A stretch of 64,000 nucleotides of DNA from positions 5,646,289 to 5,710,288 of the forward strand of contig CM067067.1 in assembly GCA_033980235.1 (NCBI GenBank), written 5' to 3'. The notes beneath the pieces were generated by a model that saw only the letters and a list, made by a program, of their open reading frames with translations, searched no databases and was not told where the DNA came from. Shown here piece by piece: positions 10,526 to 24,300 of this stretch. This DNA comes from Diadema setosum. Taxonomy: Eukaryota; Echinodermata; Echinoidea; Diadematoida; Diadematidae. How positions within the stretch are numbered: position 1 is the stretch's first letter; the number at the start of each line of letters is the position of its first letter. The position numbers and the translations under genes are program-made.

Positions 10526-13500
10526 ATCTATCACTCAATCTATCTCTGTCTGTCTATGTATCTACCTACCTACATACCAACCTACTTGCCAACCTATCTA
10601 TTTCTCAATCACTCACTCAGTCAATCCATCTATCTATCTATCTATCTATATACCTATCCATCTATCTATTTATTTTTCTCTCTCACTGTCTGTCTCCTGT
10701 AAATGTCATTCTTTTCTCTACCTGTCATCACTGGAGGAGTCGGTAGGAAGTGATCTCTTAATCCTGGAACGCTGGACTGCAGACTCCACGGGTGCCGCAC
10801 CACCCGCATCCTCATCATCGCCACTCACGTCGGTCTCAGCGTCATACAGCTCAGCGACGTTCACCCCGCTGGCCCTGGCAGTCTCCTCAGTCACATGCCC
10901 AGTCTCGGCAGGTTCCCTCCCGCTCCGCTCCCTTCGTTGTTTGCGGCGAGAGGAGCCCTCCTTCTTCTCTTTGCGCCGTGACAGCGCCATCTCCTTCAGC
11001 ATCTGGTAGCGGGCGTTGGACTTCTTGCTCCTCTTCTCCTGCCTGTCCTCGGTTACTGCCTCCACCCCTTCCCTCGGTTCGATGGAATCAGCCAACTCTC
11101 GCAGCTCTGAGGGTCCCAGCTCACCGGGGATGCGCCAGTAAATCTCCTGTATTGACAAAGAATATAGAAAAGGATTAGAGATCTTTTTTTTTAATAACAC
11201 TTCCCAATTTCTTAATATTAACTTTATTGATTATTCCATAAGATAGAAGAGATATGCTACCAAGACTCACACATCAGAAACACAGTCTATCTAGTTAGGC
11301 AAACAACACATGATGCAATTACAGTATTGCATCTCTGCAACAATCTGCACTCTGAGCAATGACCAAGCAGAGAAAAATGCCTTTGTGTCTGCACTTCCTG
11401 TATTTTTTGATTAGACAAATGATTACTTTCTTTTTCAAACATTCCCTGTTGAAAGATTTAGATGAAATGTCAGCAGCAAAAACATAACACAAACACACAA
11501 AACAAAACAAAAACAAAACAAACAAAAAACAAAACACAATCAAAATCTAAACCAAATAAGCAATGCCAATGTCAATACATCAGGTGACTTCAGTACTGAA
11601 GTTCATTGAAAAAGTCACTTCAAACCAAACATCTTGTACTTCAAATTCTCTTTCTAGTGAAACACACCTGCAATAAATCATCTGTAGCCATCAACAACAC
11701 CTGTGAATCTGAAATATATCAAATATTTCCAGGAAATCACCATGATTTTGTAGAAAAAAGGGAAAGCTCACCTCATGAGACCTTGGTTCAGAGAGACCGA
11801 TCTTCTTCAGGAATTTTTGGAATGTTTTGTTCCTCATAGCACGGTCATTATCTTCCCCGAGTGGCACAACAGGAACGGCTTGATTTTCATCTGGGCATGG
11901 TTGACAAATGAATTTGCAGTCATCATTTATTAAGACAAACTATACTAAGTCCAATGGAAAAAGACTCTATCTCATCAATGGGAAAAGTGAAGTCGATATA
12001 ATTGGCTGCAAGTTTTGGTAAGGTGCAGAATAAAACTGGCTTTGCAGTGCCCTGCAGATATTACGCCTACAGCAAGTAAAGTTAGGTACCTGATGAACTC
12101 TAAATATGCTAAATAGTGTAATTCAGGATGAACTTCAGCTCTTCTGCTATGAAATACGTTTATTATGAACAAGTGCTCAAAGCTGTCAGTTTGAGCATAA
12201 GTCTGAACTTTTAGAATGTTCATCAACTGTAAAGATAAACAAAGTAAACCTGATTTGACTGGCAAAGTAGAACTTAAGTAAACGTAAATTATCAGCCTTC
12301 AGTAATTCAACGCTCTGCCCCATTTTGAATCAAAAAAATAGTCTCACATCAATATTACCGCTGTGAAACATCAGGCTATCAAGCCATGCAACCACATGTG
12401 AGTTGTGACTATAAAAATGGAAACAGAAATATTTCCTGCATAAATTTTCTGCATAAATAACTTCAAATGTCCAGCACTACTTGTATACTAAATCTTGTAA
12501 ATTCTAATCAACTAATTTTAATATACCTCCCTAGCGAATGATGTACACACTCTTTGCACTAGACATCTAAATAAGAGAGAAAATATCGTGTTTTAGCATC
12601 AAAGAAAAACCAACTCTGGTAATTAACACTGACCTTCCCTTTGTTTCCCCTCTGACATCAACAAAGACATCTATATACAGTATGTCCCCCCAAAAAAAAT
12701 TACAATCCACTTTTCGCATTGGTAACACCCAATGTCATTAAACCATCTGAATGCTACTTCAGGGTCTTCAAATATAACATCTTAGCTCCATTTTGCAGAA
12801 AACCCCATTCAATTCAGTGAAGCGGTAACAGAGACACGTGGATTGTTGTAAAGCATGTCATGAGTCTGATTCTTCCAAGTTTAGCACTTGGAGGCTGTTG
12901 GAAATGCAAATTACACAACAGACAAAACTTGGAGGGAAGAGGTTTGATATGCTCTGCAAAATTCCTCATTTCTCTTTGAACACTGAAGCAAATCAAATGG
13001 AGTTTTCTGTAAGATGTGGGCAATGAGTTATAGTTTTATACCCTGAAATTGTATTTGGATTGATTCACTATTTTTAAAGCTATCGTTGCGGAGGGTACCG
13101 TTGTAATTTTTTTGGGGGGGGACATACGGTACAAGTAGAGCAATTATTAATCCTGACTTGATGCATGTTGATGGGTGAGGCAGTCTTACCACTTTCCTCT
13201 CTGTCCCCGGCAGTGCTCCTTAAGCCCTCCTGGATCCAGCGGATCTGCTCCACATATCCTGATGAACAATCGCCAGATAGACAGGTAACCAATTACAGTA
13301 TGGATCACACAAGTCATATGTACATATAATAACTCACAGATTACCATTCCATGAGTTTACCTTCACTAATCAGCATCAAAATGCAAAAAAAAAAAAAAAA
13401 GCCACAAGGGTACACATAATTGCAAAATCAAAAATTCAGATTCTTTTCCTGACCAAGAATACCGCATTTTAATTTCATAGGACTATTCAATCTTAATTTC

Positions 13501-16500
13501 TCAGAGTTTGTATCAAAGGAATAAACAAGGGAAAAAATATTGATTATACTCTTCAAAAACAGCAGGTACCAGTAATTTACAAATAGTACTTCTATCAATG
13601 GATGAATAACTTCAAAAAGACATAGTAGCCAGTGTTATGGTCACAAAGTTTTCATTCCATGGAACAAAATGCTCCGACCATGAATAGCTTACACATTTCA
13701 ACCTGAAGAATATGCAGTGTCATGATTTTGTAAACTCAGAATGTGGTCACATTTTCGTAGGTCTACCCATGCAATGTCTAATAACTGTTAGGTGCTCTCT
13801 TTCTAAAACTGTGGTAGATGACCCCGGCACTCTTGGTCTGTCCTTCTCAATAGCAGATAAAAGTTGATCTCTCATAGTACAAATTTCTGCTTATGCAAAA
13901 GGTGGTACCCTTTACACTGTACCTATTATCTTTAGATAAAGTCTTTAAAGAGCATTTATGATATGGAGCCTCACCTTTCCTCTGCAATTTGGTAACCATT
14001 TCTCCAAGTTGTCTCTCTTCACCATCATCCTCCCTTTCACTGTCCTCCTCGTCATCCTCACTCTCGTCATCGTGATCGTCACTCTCAGAGGTCGTGAATT
14101 CTTGCTCAGAATCATCTGGAAATTCTTTATAAATCAAAGCATTACCAAAAACAAAATTACATGAGGACGAGCAAGTTCGTCTCTTTTAATCACTTTACCA
14201 TCTATAGATCTGAACATCTTACTGTACATACACTTATTCAATTGTATTACCAGCATAAAATCTTGATGTAACTTCCTGCCACACACATCAATTCTTCTGA
14301 GCCATGGCTGGCATACACACAAATTTGACCTATTGTTTTTATGCCTCCGCCACGAAGTGGTGCCGGAGGCATTATGTTTTCGGGTTGTCCGTCCCTCCGT
14401 CCGTCCGTCCGTCCTTCCGTCCGTACGTAATGAATTTTGTGGACAAGGTAACTATCGAAACCTGTTGAGGTATCCTAATGAAACTTGGCATGTATGTGTA
14501 TTAGGGGGTGAAGTTGTGCCTATCAACTTTTGGGTGCACATGCTCAAGGTCAAAGGTCAAAAGGTCAAGGTCAAATACATAAAATGTCACTATTTCCAAC
14601 ATATCTATTGAATGCCTGAAGATATTTTCTTGAAACTTAGTGTATAAATGTATTACCCAATTCAGATTCTCTGGTGAAAGTTTGGGTCATGAGGTCAAAG
14701 GTCAAAGGTCAAAAGGTCAGGGTCAAAGACATAAAATTTCACTATTTCCACCATATCTATTGAACGCCTGAAGAGATTTTCTTGAAACTTAGTGTATACA
14801 TGTATTACCCAATTAAGATTCTCTGGTGAAAGTTTGGATCATGAGGTCAAAGGTCAAAGGTCAAAAGGTCAGGGTCAAATACATAAAATTTCACTATTTC
14901 CACCATATCTATTGAATGCCTGAAGATATTTTCTTGAACTTAGTGTATACATGTATTACCCAATTAAGATTCTCTGGTGAAAGTTTGGGTCATGAGGTCA
15001 AAGTTCAAAGGTCAAAAGGTCAAGTAAAAATATTAAAACTTCTTTTTTTTCTCCGTACCTTGGAAAATTGTTCAAGGTATCTTCATGGAACATAGTATAT
15101 ACATGTACTGACTGGAAGTGATTATCTAGAGAATGTAGGGTTCATGGGGTCAAAGGTCAGGGGTCAAAGGTCAAGTGCAAGACTTCAAAATTTTACTATT
15201 ACCCTCATATTTATGCAATGCCAGCAGGGTTATTTTTTTACACTTGGTGTATGCATGTGTAACCTAATAGAAATTCTCTGGAAAGTTTTTTTTTTTCTCT
15301 TTTTGCCTCAAAGGTCAAAAGGTCAAAGATCAAGTGAAAGTGCTGAACTATCTTTTTCCTCCATATCTCGGAAGTGGCTCAAGTTACCTTGAAACTTAGT
15401 ACATATCATGCATGTTCTACCTGAAAGTAATTATCTTATGAATTTTAGGGTCAAGGGCCAGATGAAAATGGTAACAATTTACTATTCAATTCAGAAATTG
15501 CACTTTTTCTCCACACCTGTACCTTGAAAATTACTCAATGCCTAAATGTATGAATGGGTCAAAGTCAAGTTAAAGTCCTTAAATCCCTAGATACGTGCTC
15601 TCTTATTCATCCAATTAAACCTACGTCAAGGAAGGTGAACATTCAACACATTTGTGACAAACTTGTCATTCCAATATTTTGCCAATTTTGTGGAAATGTA
15701 ATCACACAGTGTCCACATGTACTATCTAGACCTATTGGGAAAATCATGCATTATGGCGGAGGCATACCAGTCGCCAAAGCGACATTTCTAGTTTCTTTAT
15801 AAGTCAAATTTGTGCCTCAGCTAAAAAATAAAATAAATAATAATAATAATAAATAAAAAAAATGCCTGACTCAAATGTGGACACTGTGTGTTAATCATAA
15901 CAGGTATGAGCAGCATTGCTTGAGTTAAAGCTTCCTTTTAAGTCTACATAGATTCAATTTATGTGGAGTTGACTGCATGAGTTGGGAGCAGACGTCATGT
16001 TTGTTTGTCAGCACATCATAAGAGGAAAATACTTCTACTCATCATATCAACCCTTAACCTTCACTTCAAGGAAGAAACTATGACCTCACCATTATGAAAA
16101 CTCTTGGACTTATTCCCATTAGTATCAGCTCCTTGTGTAACAAATATCATCATAATTACCCCCTTATCTCACACATTAATTTCACCATTCTCTTATCGAC
16201 AGCCTGACAATTAAAGATGTGATAAGTTACCTTGGAGACCATCTGCAAATTCATCTGCTTCATCATCCAAGTCCTGTCCAAGGAAATGTGTTCAAATATG
16301 AAAGAAAAATGTGTCATTAAAAACATGCTAATTGTGCCAATTATGTGCATATCTTCTTCCTTTCATACTCGACTACATGATCATAATAAATCAACTCATG
16401 TACCTAGAGTTGCAAAACATTATGAAATAAAATCAGTTGTGAATTTTTAATGGGAAATAAAATCTTGAGCTACATAAGTAAAGTCCAAACCAGACCACCT

Positions 16501-18361
16501 GTTAAATATGGAACTATTTCATGTACAAAAGCATAATGCCTCTAACACACTTTGGGGCGGAGCAACACTGCATTGTACATAATGATCTTAGTTTATCATT
16601 TTGTCATTATTAAAAAAACAAACAAACAAACAAACATTCAGACAACCCGACTTTGCAGGTTTTTCATCCTACTTAGCACAAATGTGTGGATAGAGATTAT
16701 AAAACAATAAGTCATCCATCTATATACAGTTGAACCTCTCGTATCCGGACAAGTCGGGACCGGGGCTCATCCGGATAAGGGATTTGGCCGGATACGGGAG
16801 ACTCAATGCTTTATACATGTACATATACATACACATGTACTGATGTAGCCTATTGTAGTACCACATGTAGTAATGTGTATACCGCAACCTTTTCATTGTT
16901 ACACTCAGTAACAGACCCCAAAATAGAGGTTCGTGTTTGCAAGAATGAAATCATTTTCTTTTATAAATTCTTGGGATGATTTACCTAAATAATTATTAAG
17001 AAATGTATCAAGTAATTTATATGTGTTTGTGTAGGAGTTCTCAAGGAGTTGGGAATCCCCCTTTCCTCCCGTAATTCTTCAAAAAAGATAAAAAAATCAC
17101 GGCGAGATTGCGTCTCGATAATAGAGAGATCCGGATAAAGGGAGGCCGGATAATAGAGGTTCAACTGTACAGTACAGTGCACTCCCATTATAACGAACAA
17201 GATTATAATGAAATTCCGGTTACGACAAAGTAAAAATTCAGGCCCCAACATTATCCACTCTATGTTATTTTATTGTTTATTTGTTCCGTTATAACGAAAT
17301 TTCAACATAATGAAAGAAAACATCCTGTCCCAAGGACTTCATTACAACAGGAGTCCACTGTACTAACTTAATGAGTGTGTAATAGTATTGTATTTGGTCA
17401 AAATGCCAAGAGAGAGAAAGAAAACACACCTCATCGCCATCGCCTCTACCCCGTCTCCTCTGTCGCCGCCTTCTACCCTTGGCACCATCGCCTCCGTCCC
17501 CCTTCCTCCTGCGCTTCTTGTAGAGCTCCTTGCGGTCCTGGACCAGTCCCAGTTCCAGGATCTTCTGCATGACTTTGTTCCGAGACCTCTTCTCCTGCAT
17601 GTTCTCCAGGATGGCACCAAGAATGTCTGAAAGATTTCAGGTGAATAAGAATTGGTGAAGAATCTCAAGCTCTTATTTGATATTGTAATAAAATCAAACC
17701 ATGCCAAAAAGACTCAATATCAATGGGTTCGCCTATGTGCATATATTCATGTGTTCTTCAAACACAGTCTTTTTTTCATACTATTCTTTTCTTCTTTTTT
17801 TTTTTTTGGGGGGGGGGGATGTGTTGTTTGCTGTTATTGCGTACTGTTGACCATAAGTTCATAAGTTTGGCATCCAGTGGCCAAGAGATCATTCTATGAA
17901 AGACACATGCAGTTCTTCTTTCCCATAAGTCATAACCATTTTGGTTCAGATGAAAGCTACTACAGGCACAAGAGGTGGAAATTTCTTTGGAGTTCACATT
18001 ATATGTCAAGCATAAGATGGTACATGAAAGAACTGTTAACACCTGATTTCTTTAACCTTCTTTACATGTGACTAAGATGCCTTCTCCTTGTCACATGATA
18101 ATGGCCCTCAAAGCAAGCATTTGTCATTAAATGTGTTAAGATTCTTCACGCGACAGGCTTTTGTCACTAAATGCATTAAGATTCTTGCATCTTTTAGCTA
18201 CAGGGTAGGGGCAGAGGTCTTTTTGAGGTAATTCTGAGGAGAACAGATATGACCTTTGACATCAAAACTTACCATCAGCATCCTTGTGCTGCTCAAACAG
18301 AGTCCTCAACTCCAACTCATGTTCCTCCCTCCAGAATCTCACTTTCTTTGGACTTTGATGA

Positions 18362-18393
<32 letters not shown>

Positions 18394-21300
18394 CACGTAC
18401 TATGATGTTAAAACAGCATCTGAAACCTCAATGATTCAGGGTAGATTTATTATATATATATTTTTTTTTTCCCCTTGTATTAACTCTGTAGAAAATGGCA
18501 TCATGGGGGCTCAGATGCACGCAATCCCTGCAAAGAGTAAAGATAATGACCTGTCAACTATGGAGAAAAGCAGCTATGTCAGTTCAGTGTTGTGAACATT
18601 GAAGTGATTGAAGTGAATCTATCATGGAATGATGTCTTGTAATACACAGGGTTAAGTGGATGAACCAAAAGTCGACACACTCTTACCTTAGCTTTCTATG
18701 AGCACGTGTAAGGTTTGTGCAAATATTAGGAATGAAAGGAATTACCATTTTCTACACCAGCAAGTAATCATACAAGTACACAGCAGAGAATTCTGCACAG
18801 AAGTGAGTCGGTATTTAAACATCATGCTAGCTTTCCAAATTACAAAGAAAGAGTTTCTCTTGAGAGTAATACTGTGCAGCCCTGACTTCTGATATCACTC
18901 AGTCATTATAACAGCTGGATTGGAGCAATTCCTATTTAAACATCAAAACCATTACTTACCATGATTTTAGAAGTAATGTTGTCATACTCATGAAAAACAA
19001 ACAAACAAACAAAAAAGCAAACATCAACACTGAGACACTACCAACCCCCTAAAGAAACTCACTGTTCTTTCTTGAGATCCTTGACACTGTCAATGAGTTC
19101 TTGTTTGACAAGCTGGGTGATGATCTGGGGAAAAATGAGATAACAATTCTCTCATTAAAAAATTCTGTGCTAAATTAAGGATGGCAGCTTGGGAAGCCCA
19201 CATTGAGAGCATAGCTGGACACTTGCAAACTTTCTTTAACCTAATACAAGTGCTGAACACATTTTGTTTTTAATCAATTCTCCCCCCCCCAAAAAAAAAA
19301 AAAAAAAAATCAGTTTAATTTAATCCTAAATGTAGAATACTGCTAAGAATTCTTGCAAACAAGATCAGTTACCCAATGTCACAAAAAAAAGGACAATATT
19401 GCCTACTCTAAACACATGGGCCCGAATTCACCAAGGTGGTACAAATGAAACCATGGTTTAAACCATGGACGAAAACCATGGAGCGCCAAATGTCGCACGG
19501 AATGTTTCGTTACGAAATTGGTCATTTCGTCGACAAAATGACAGTTTCGTTAACGAAATTATCATTTCGTGGAAGAAATGTTAATATAGTTACAAAATGT
19601 TGTCATTTCGTTACAAAATAATCATTTCATCGACGAAATGACTGATTTCGTAACGAAATATTCCATGCGACACTTGGCGCTCCATGGTTTTCGTCCATGG
19701 TTTGAACCACGGTTTCATTTGTACCACCTTTGTGAATTCGGACCATGGTGTATCCACACGAAATTATCACAAAATGATTGTCTCTGTTTTCCTCATGTTT
19801 ATCACAAAGTAGTAACAGTAGAAGAACATGTATGCCAACTGTTAGTTCACAACCACTAGACTTTGTTCATCCCTGAATGTGTCGAAATTAACGAAATTAT
19901 CATTTCGTGGAAGAAATGTTAATATAGTTACAAAATGTTGTCATTTCGTTACAAAATAATCATTTCATCGACGAAATGACTGATTTCGTAACGAAATATT
20001 CCATGCGACACTTGGCGCTCCATGGTTTTCGTCCATGGTTTGAACCACGGTTTCATTTGTACCACCTTTGTGAATTCGGACCATGGTGTATCCACACGAA
20101 ATTATCACAAAATGATTGTCTCTGTTTTCCTCATGTTTATCACAAAGTAGTAACAGTAGAAGAACATGTATGCCAACTGTTAGTTCACAACCACTAGACT
20201 TTGTTCATCCCTGAATGTGTCACGTTTAATACTGCTTGTCCGTAGATTCAAGACTATGGCTAGCACAAGGATTGGTCCCTTGGAGCCTTAGCCAAGAGAG
20301 TTCTCACATAGCTGTACCTGTCTCCTTGTCTTGCTGTCATCAATGATATGATCCAAGATCAGATCAACCACATCCTTTCCTACAGGGCGGGACAAAAATA
20401 AATATGAAGCAGTGAACACCTCAAATCATTGTGTACCTTGAACATCTTATTCATCCCAGTGGCGGATCCAGAGGGGAGCGCACACAGGCGCATGCCCCCT
20501 CTTTATTTTTTGTTAAAACAAAAGAAATAAAAAGAAAAAAAGGGGGGGTGCTTTGTAACTTTGTAAAGGCGCCTCCCCTTTACGTAATTCCTGGATCCGC
20601 CCCTGCATCCAAACAGTGCGACCTTCAGGTGACTGATAAAACTTAGGAAATACTATACGGATAAACAGAAAAGGTCAGCACAAACTGTGTTAATTTTACA
20701 TTCAAGAATAACAGAGAATTTGCATGAAGGCAAACTGAAGATTTCCTTTACCACGTTTATAACAATATGCTCCTCTTCTACTTGGGGGAGGGGGGTGATG
20801 GAATTTGTGTTCTAAATCTTGAAGTATTACACCTCCACCTCCTAAGTTCTGATTGGCTGACATCTGACTTTAATAGTTTTATTTTCTGACATACGTTTGA
20901 TTGCATATCTTTATGCAACAGGGTCTTGTAGGTTCTCTAAGTTATGTCTTGCTTGCTCAAAGCATGTGATGAAGATCAAGCTGCTAATTTAATCTTAAAT
21001 TACCTCCCCCCCCCCCCCCCACACACACACACAAAAAAAGACTCTGTCAGATATCATTATCACACATTATCTGGTGGTTTATGGATTCTACAATCTTCTT
21101 CACACAGGTTCAAGAGTTTACCGTCGTCTCTGGTATCCACATCACGGTACTGCTCAAAGAGGCCAGCCAACTCAGCCTGTTCCTCCTCCGTCCATTCCTT
21201 GCCCTTACTCTTCCTGGGTAAATGAGGGACAAAAGGGAGAAGCTTGTAGCCAGTACACCCAATCACAGCTAAGGGTCTGGTACATATACACTTGCGTGTA

Positions 21301-24300
21301 AAATTCCATCAAGAACACATCCTTGACATTAATCCATTTTAATGGAAGATTTTTCCATGACACATACAAAATACAGAAAATAAAATAGCTTATGTGATGG
21401 TATAGATGAGGCATAAATGATGGCAAATGAATGTAGAGAAACGATCCCATGGTCACGTATATTAGAGATGACATTCAGTCCATGAACACATGTAAATCAG
21501 TACTGACAATGACACAGTGCCCGGATTATATTATCTGTTGGATGTGTGACTTTAATTAGAACCAAAGGAGTAGCAATTTCATGAATGACAGGATGCAAAT
21601 ATTCCTGTTTATTGATGAAGTTTAACATCTGCTTACTACGGCACAATTTGGACCTGGCAACTGACACAAATTTACTTTTAAACAAATATGTTTTAAACGT
21701 GCATTACTCTTGTTGTTACAGTCTCTTACTGAGAGTTCTTATGTTTCACATACATTGTCATTAACCTGAATTTTATCTGGCTTTCAGCACAATCATTTCC
21801 ACCCTCTACCTTTTCATAATGATGGTGGTTGCCAAGACTACACCATCAACCATCATCAAGATCACTAAACCCAGCTGCTCCCAGTCACACCAATATTGTC
21901 CTCTCCAAAACTTACTTGCTGGGCTGGACCGCACCATAGCCCTCTTGGATCTGGTAGATATCCGAGGAATCCTTCCAAAAGAGGAGCTCCACCACTAGCT
22001 TGGGATTGGACGGCAGGGCCTTGAAAAAACGACCGACAACGTGCTGGCCAAACTTTGCCATTTCCTGTTGTTGAATAGAAAAAAAAAATGGTGGGGGCAG
22101 GGGAGTTATTGTATTCTTAATACCCCCATTCCACATGGACTTTTTCCCATCCGTCACTTATCGGGAATCAATGTTTGTTGGTTCCCGCCACCCATCGAAG
22201 TATATCGGATTGCAGTCTGATGAATTCGACTTGGTTGGTTGACTACTGTAAAAGTGGAAATTTTCGCGGTGTTGAAATTTTCGCGCATTTCGCGAATATT
22301 TTTGCTTGCCATACGTTCCTGTCTTGATTCCGTGGAATTAAAAACACGCGAAACTCTTCTGACCCGGCCTAGCGCGAAAAATTAGTCGCGCGAAAGTATC
22401 CACTTTTACAGTATCATATGAGTGTCAGACGTGTTGTGCCTCATCGGATCACCGCCTGACATGTCTGACACTCACTTGATAGTCGACTAACACAAGTTGG
22501 ATTCATCGGACTGCGATCCGATATGCTTCGTTTGGATGCTGGAAGCGGATAAATTTTGTTTTCGATGAGTAACCGATGAGAGAAAATCTCTGTGGAATGG
22601 GGGTATAAAGGATACCAGTTTCTGCAACAACTACGTCACGCAAAATAAACCTAGACTGAAATTGAAAATGCATCTACCCATTGATTACTGATTTAACTTC
22701 CACTTTTAGTTTCTGAGTTTGAAGTGCGAGACATAAATGTTACCTTCAAATACCTATCAAAAAAATATATAATAACAATAATGAGTTTTTTGTGATACAG
22801 CGTGACATGACTAGAGCCCCATTTCATAACAGATGTTAGAATAGCACATCTTGCTGGAATGGCAACTTCCCATAATAACAGCCAATCAGGAAGCTGGATT
22901 CTTGTTGATACCATGACAATTGCCATTCCAGCAAGTGTTGCTATCATATCAACTTTTCATGAAATGGGCCCAGGTGTTCCCCGATGGAGGGTGGTACCTT
23001 AAACTGATCCGTCTTGGCCAGGGGATCCTGCAGGATCTTGTGGAAGATCCGAAAGAGGGACACCTGAAAGAGGAGCTGCGTCTTGTCGCACTCAAAGCAG
23101 ATGCGGTGGAGCAGCTTGATGATGCAGTGGTTGGTGAAAGCCTGGTTGCTACGGAAACTGCCCAGCAGCTTGATGTAGCTCTTGATGACAGCTGGATGAG
23201 AGAGTCTGCCGGAGATTGTTTTTTTTTTTTAATAGATAACAATTAATATCATTAATCTATTTCAGAGATTAGCTAATCTTGAAGATTAGTGAAAGACTAT
23301 ACAACTTCTCACAATTCATTTGATTGCAACATGAGTTTAACGGGACCACCAGGAAAAAAGAAGACTTTCGTTTTATTTGTTTTTGTTATAGAAGCATGTG
23401 CTGAAAGGAATTTCTTAACAAGGCTTTGATTTTGTGAAGAGAAAGCCAAGAAATGATCAATGGTGTTTACAGCACTTTCTGGAGATGGTAGGTATATTTT
23501 TGAGATGAAAATAGTTGTGATATATGTTCATGAGTGGTGTATCTGTTACACAGCAAAATCAAAGCAGTGTCCTTTTATGGTGATGAATCCTGGTAAGAAA
23601 GTTATCTAGATCTATCTTCTTCCAATAATCACTGATGATGTCAAAGTGTCTTACTTGTTGATGTATCCAGCAAAGTTGAACTCTTCCTCTCCTCTTGTCA
23701 TCTGCTCCTCCATGGCCATTTCATCTTCCTCATCTTAGTCACAAAGAAAACAAAGTTGGGAGAAAGAAAAAAGAGTTAGCACTAATCCTAACCCTGTTCA
23801 ATTTGATAGTGAGGTCATTTCCCCACAATCTGCATTATGGGAGGTATTACTTGGCTATCATGACACCATGATAAAGAAAAAAAAAATAGAGGTAATAAAT
23901 GCAATGAAATCAGAAAGGCAATACCCAATATAGATTCCACCAACCATTAAAATACTTCAAGTCCTCCGCTAACATGCTTTATTTTGGATATTCCAGATTT
24001 TCACTACATGCATTCCATGACAAAAATTAAAGGAAGAAATCTTACTGCCAGGTTTAAATTTAAATGCAAGGATGAAGAGTGCTTTTATCATTACATCTCT
24101 CATTCTCATCAGTGAAAAGATCAACATTACCTTCTTCATATTCCTCTTGCTCTTCCACAGCGTCTGCTTGTGTTGGCTCTGGCTGCTGCACTGTAATGAT
24201 CAAGTCAAAAACAAGATGTCTATCATGAGCTAGCTGGCATAGATAAATATCATACTAAAGTGTGATGGAAATCTTCTTCATAACATAATCTTTGTCTAAA

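Larger units (their letters stand above)
8320..24190 (-). other. TIMELESS: TIMELESS exon map, coding exons 16-31
   Basis: Coding exons read on the minus strand: 16, 24190-24131; 17, 23733-23655; 18, 23205-22998; 19, 22064-21916; 20, 21213-21122; 21, 20379-20318; 22, 19124-19063; 23, 18352-18273; 24, 17626-17430; 25, 16273-16231; 26, 14115-13975; 27, 13258-13190; 28, 11890-11772; 29, 11146-10722; 30, 9911-9043; 31, 8471-8320. All have GT..AG borders and consistent phase. Exon 19 encodes the conserved VELLFWK, exon 24 ELYKKRRRK and exon 28 AVPVVPL. Exons 16, 25, 26, 30 and 31 are acidic, and these parts align least well with the human protein. Confidence 0.88.

Noticed and set aside
10319..11009. 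Frames of repeated Leu-Ser-Ile-Tyr on the plus strand
   Set aside because: They are translations of the TATC microsatellite and the antisense of TIMELESS exon 29.
14387..14425. GTCCGTCC stretch as a CRISPR-like or satellite array
   Set aside because: It is a short microsatellite at one end of a mobile repeat in a eukaryotic intron.
19638..20197. Two identical 73-residue frames suggesting a duplicated small gene
   Set aside because: They are translations of the tandemly duplicated MITE half and its flank, and there is no start context or homology.
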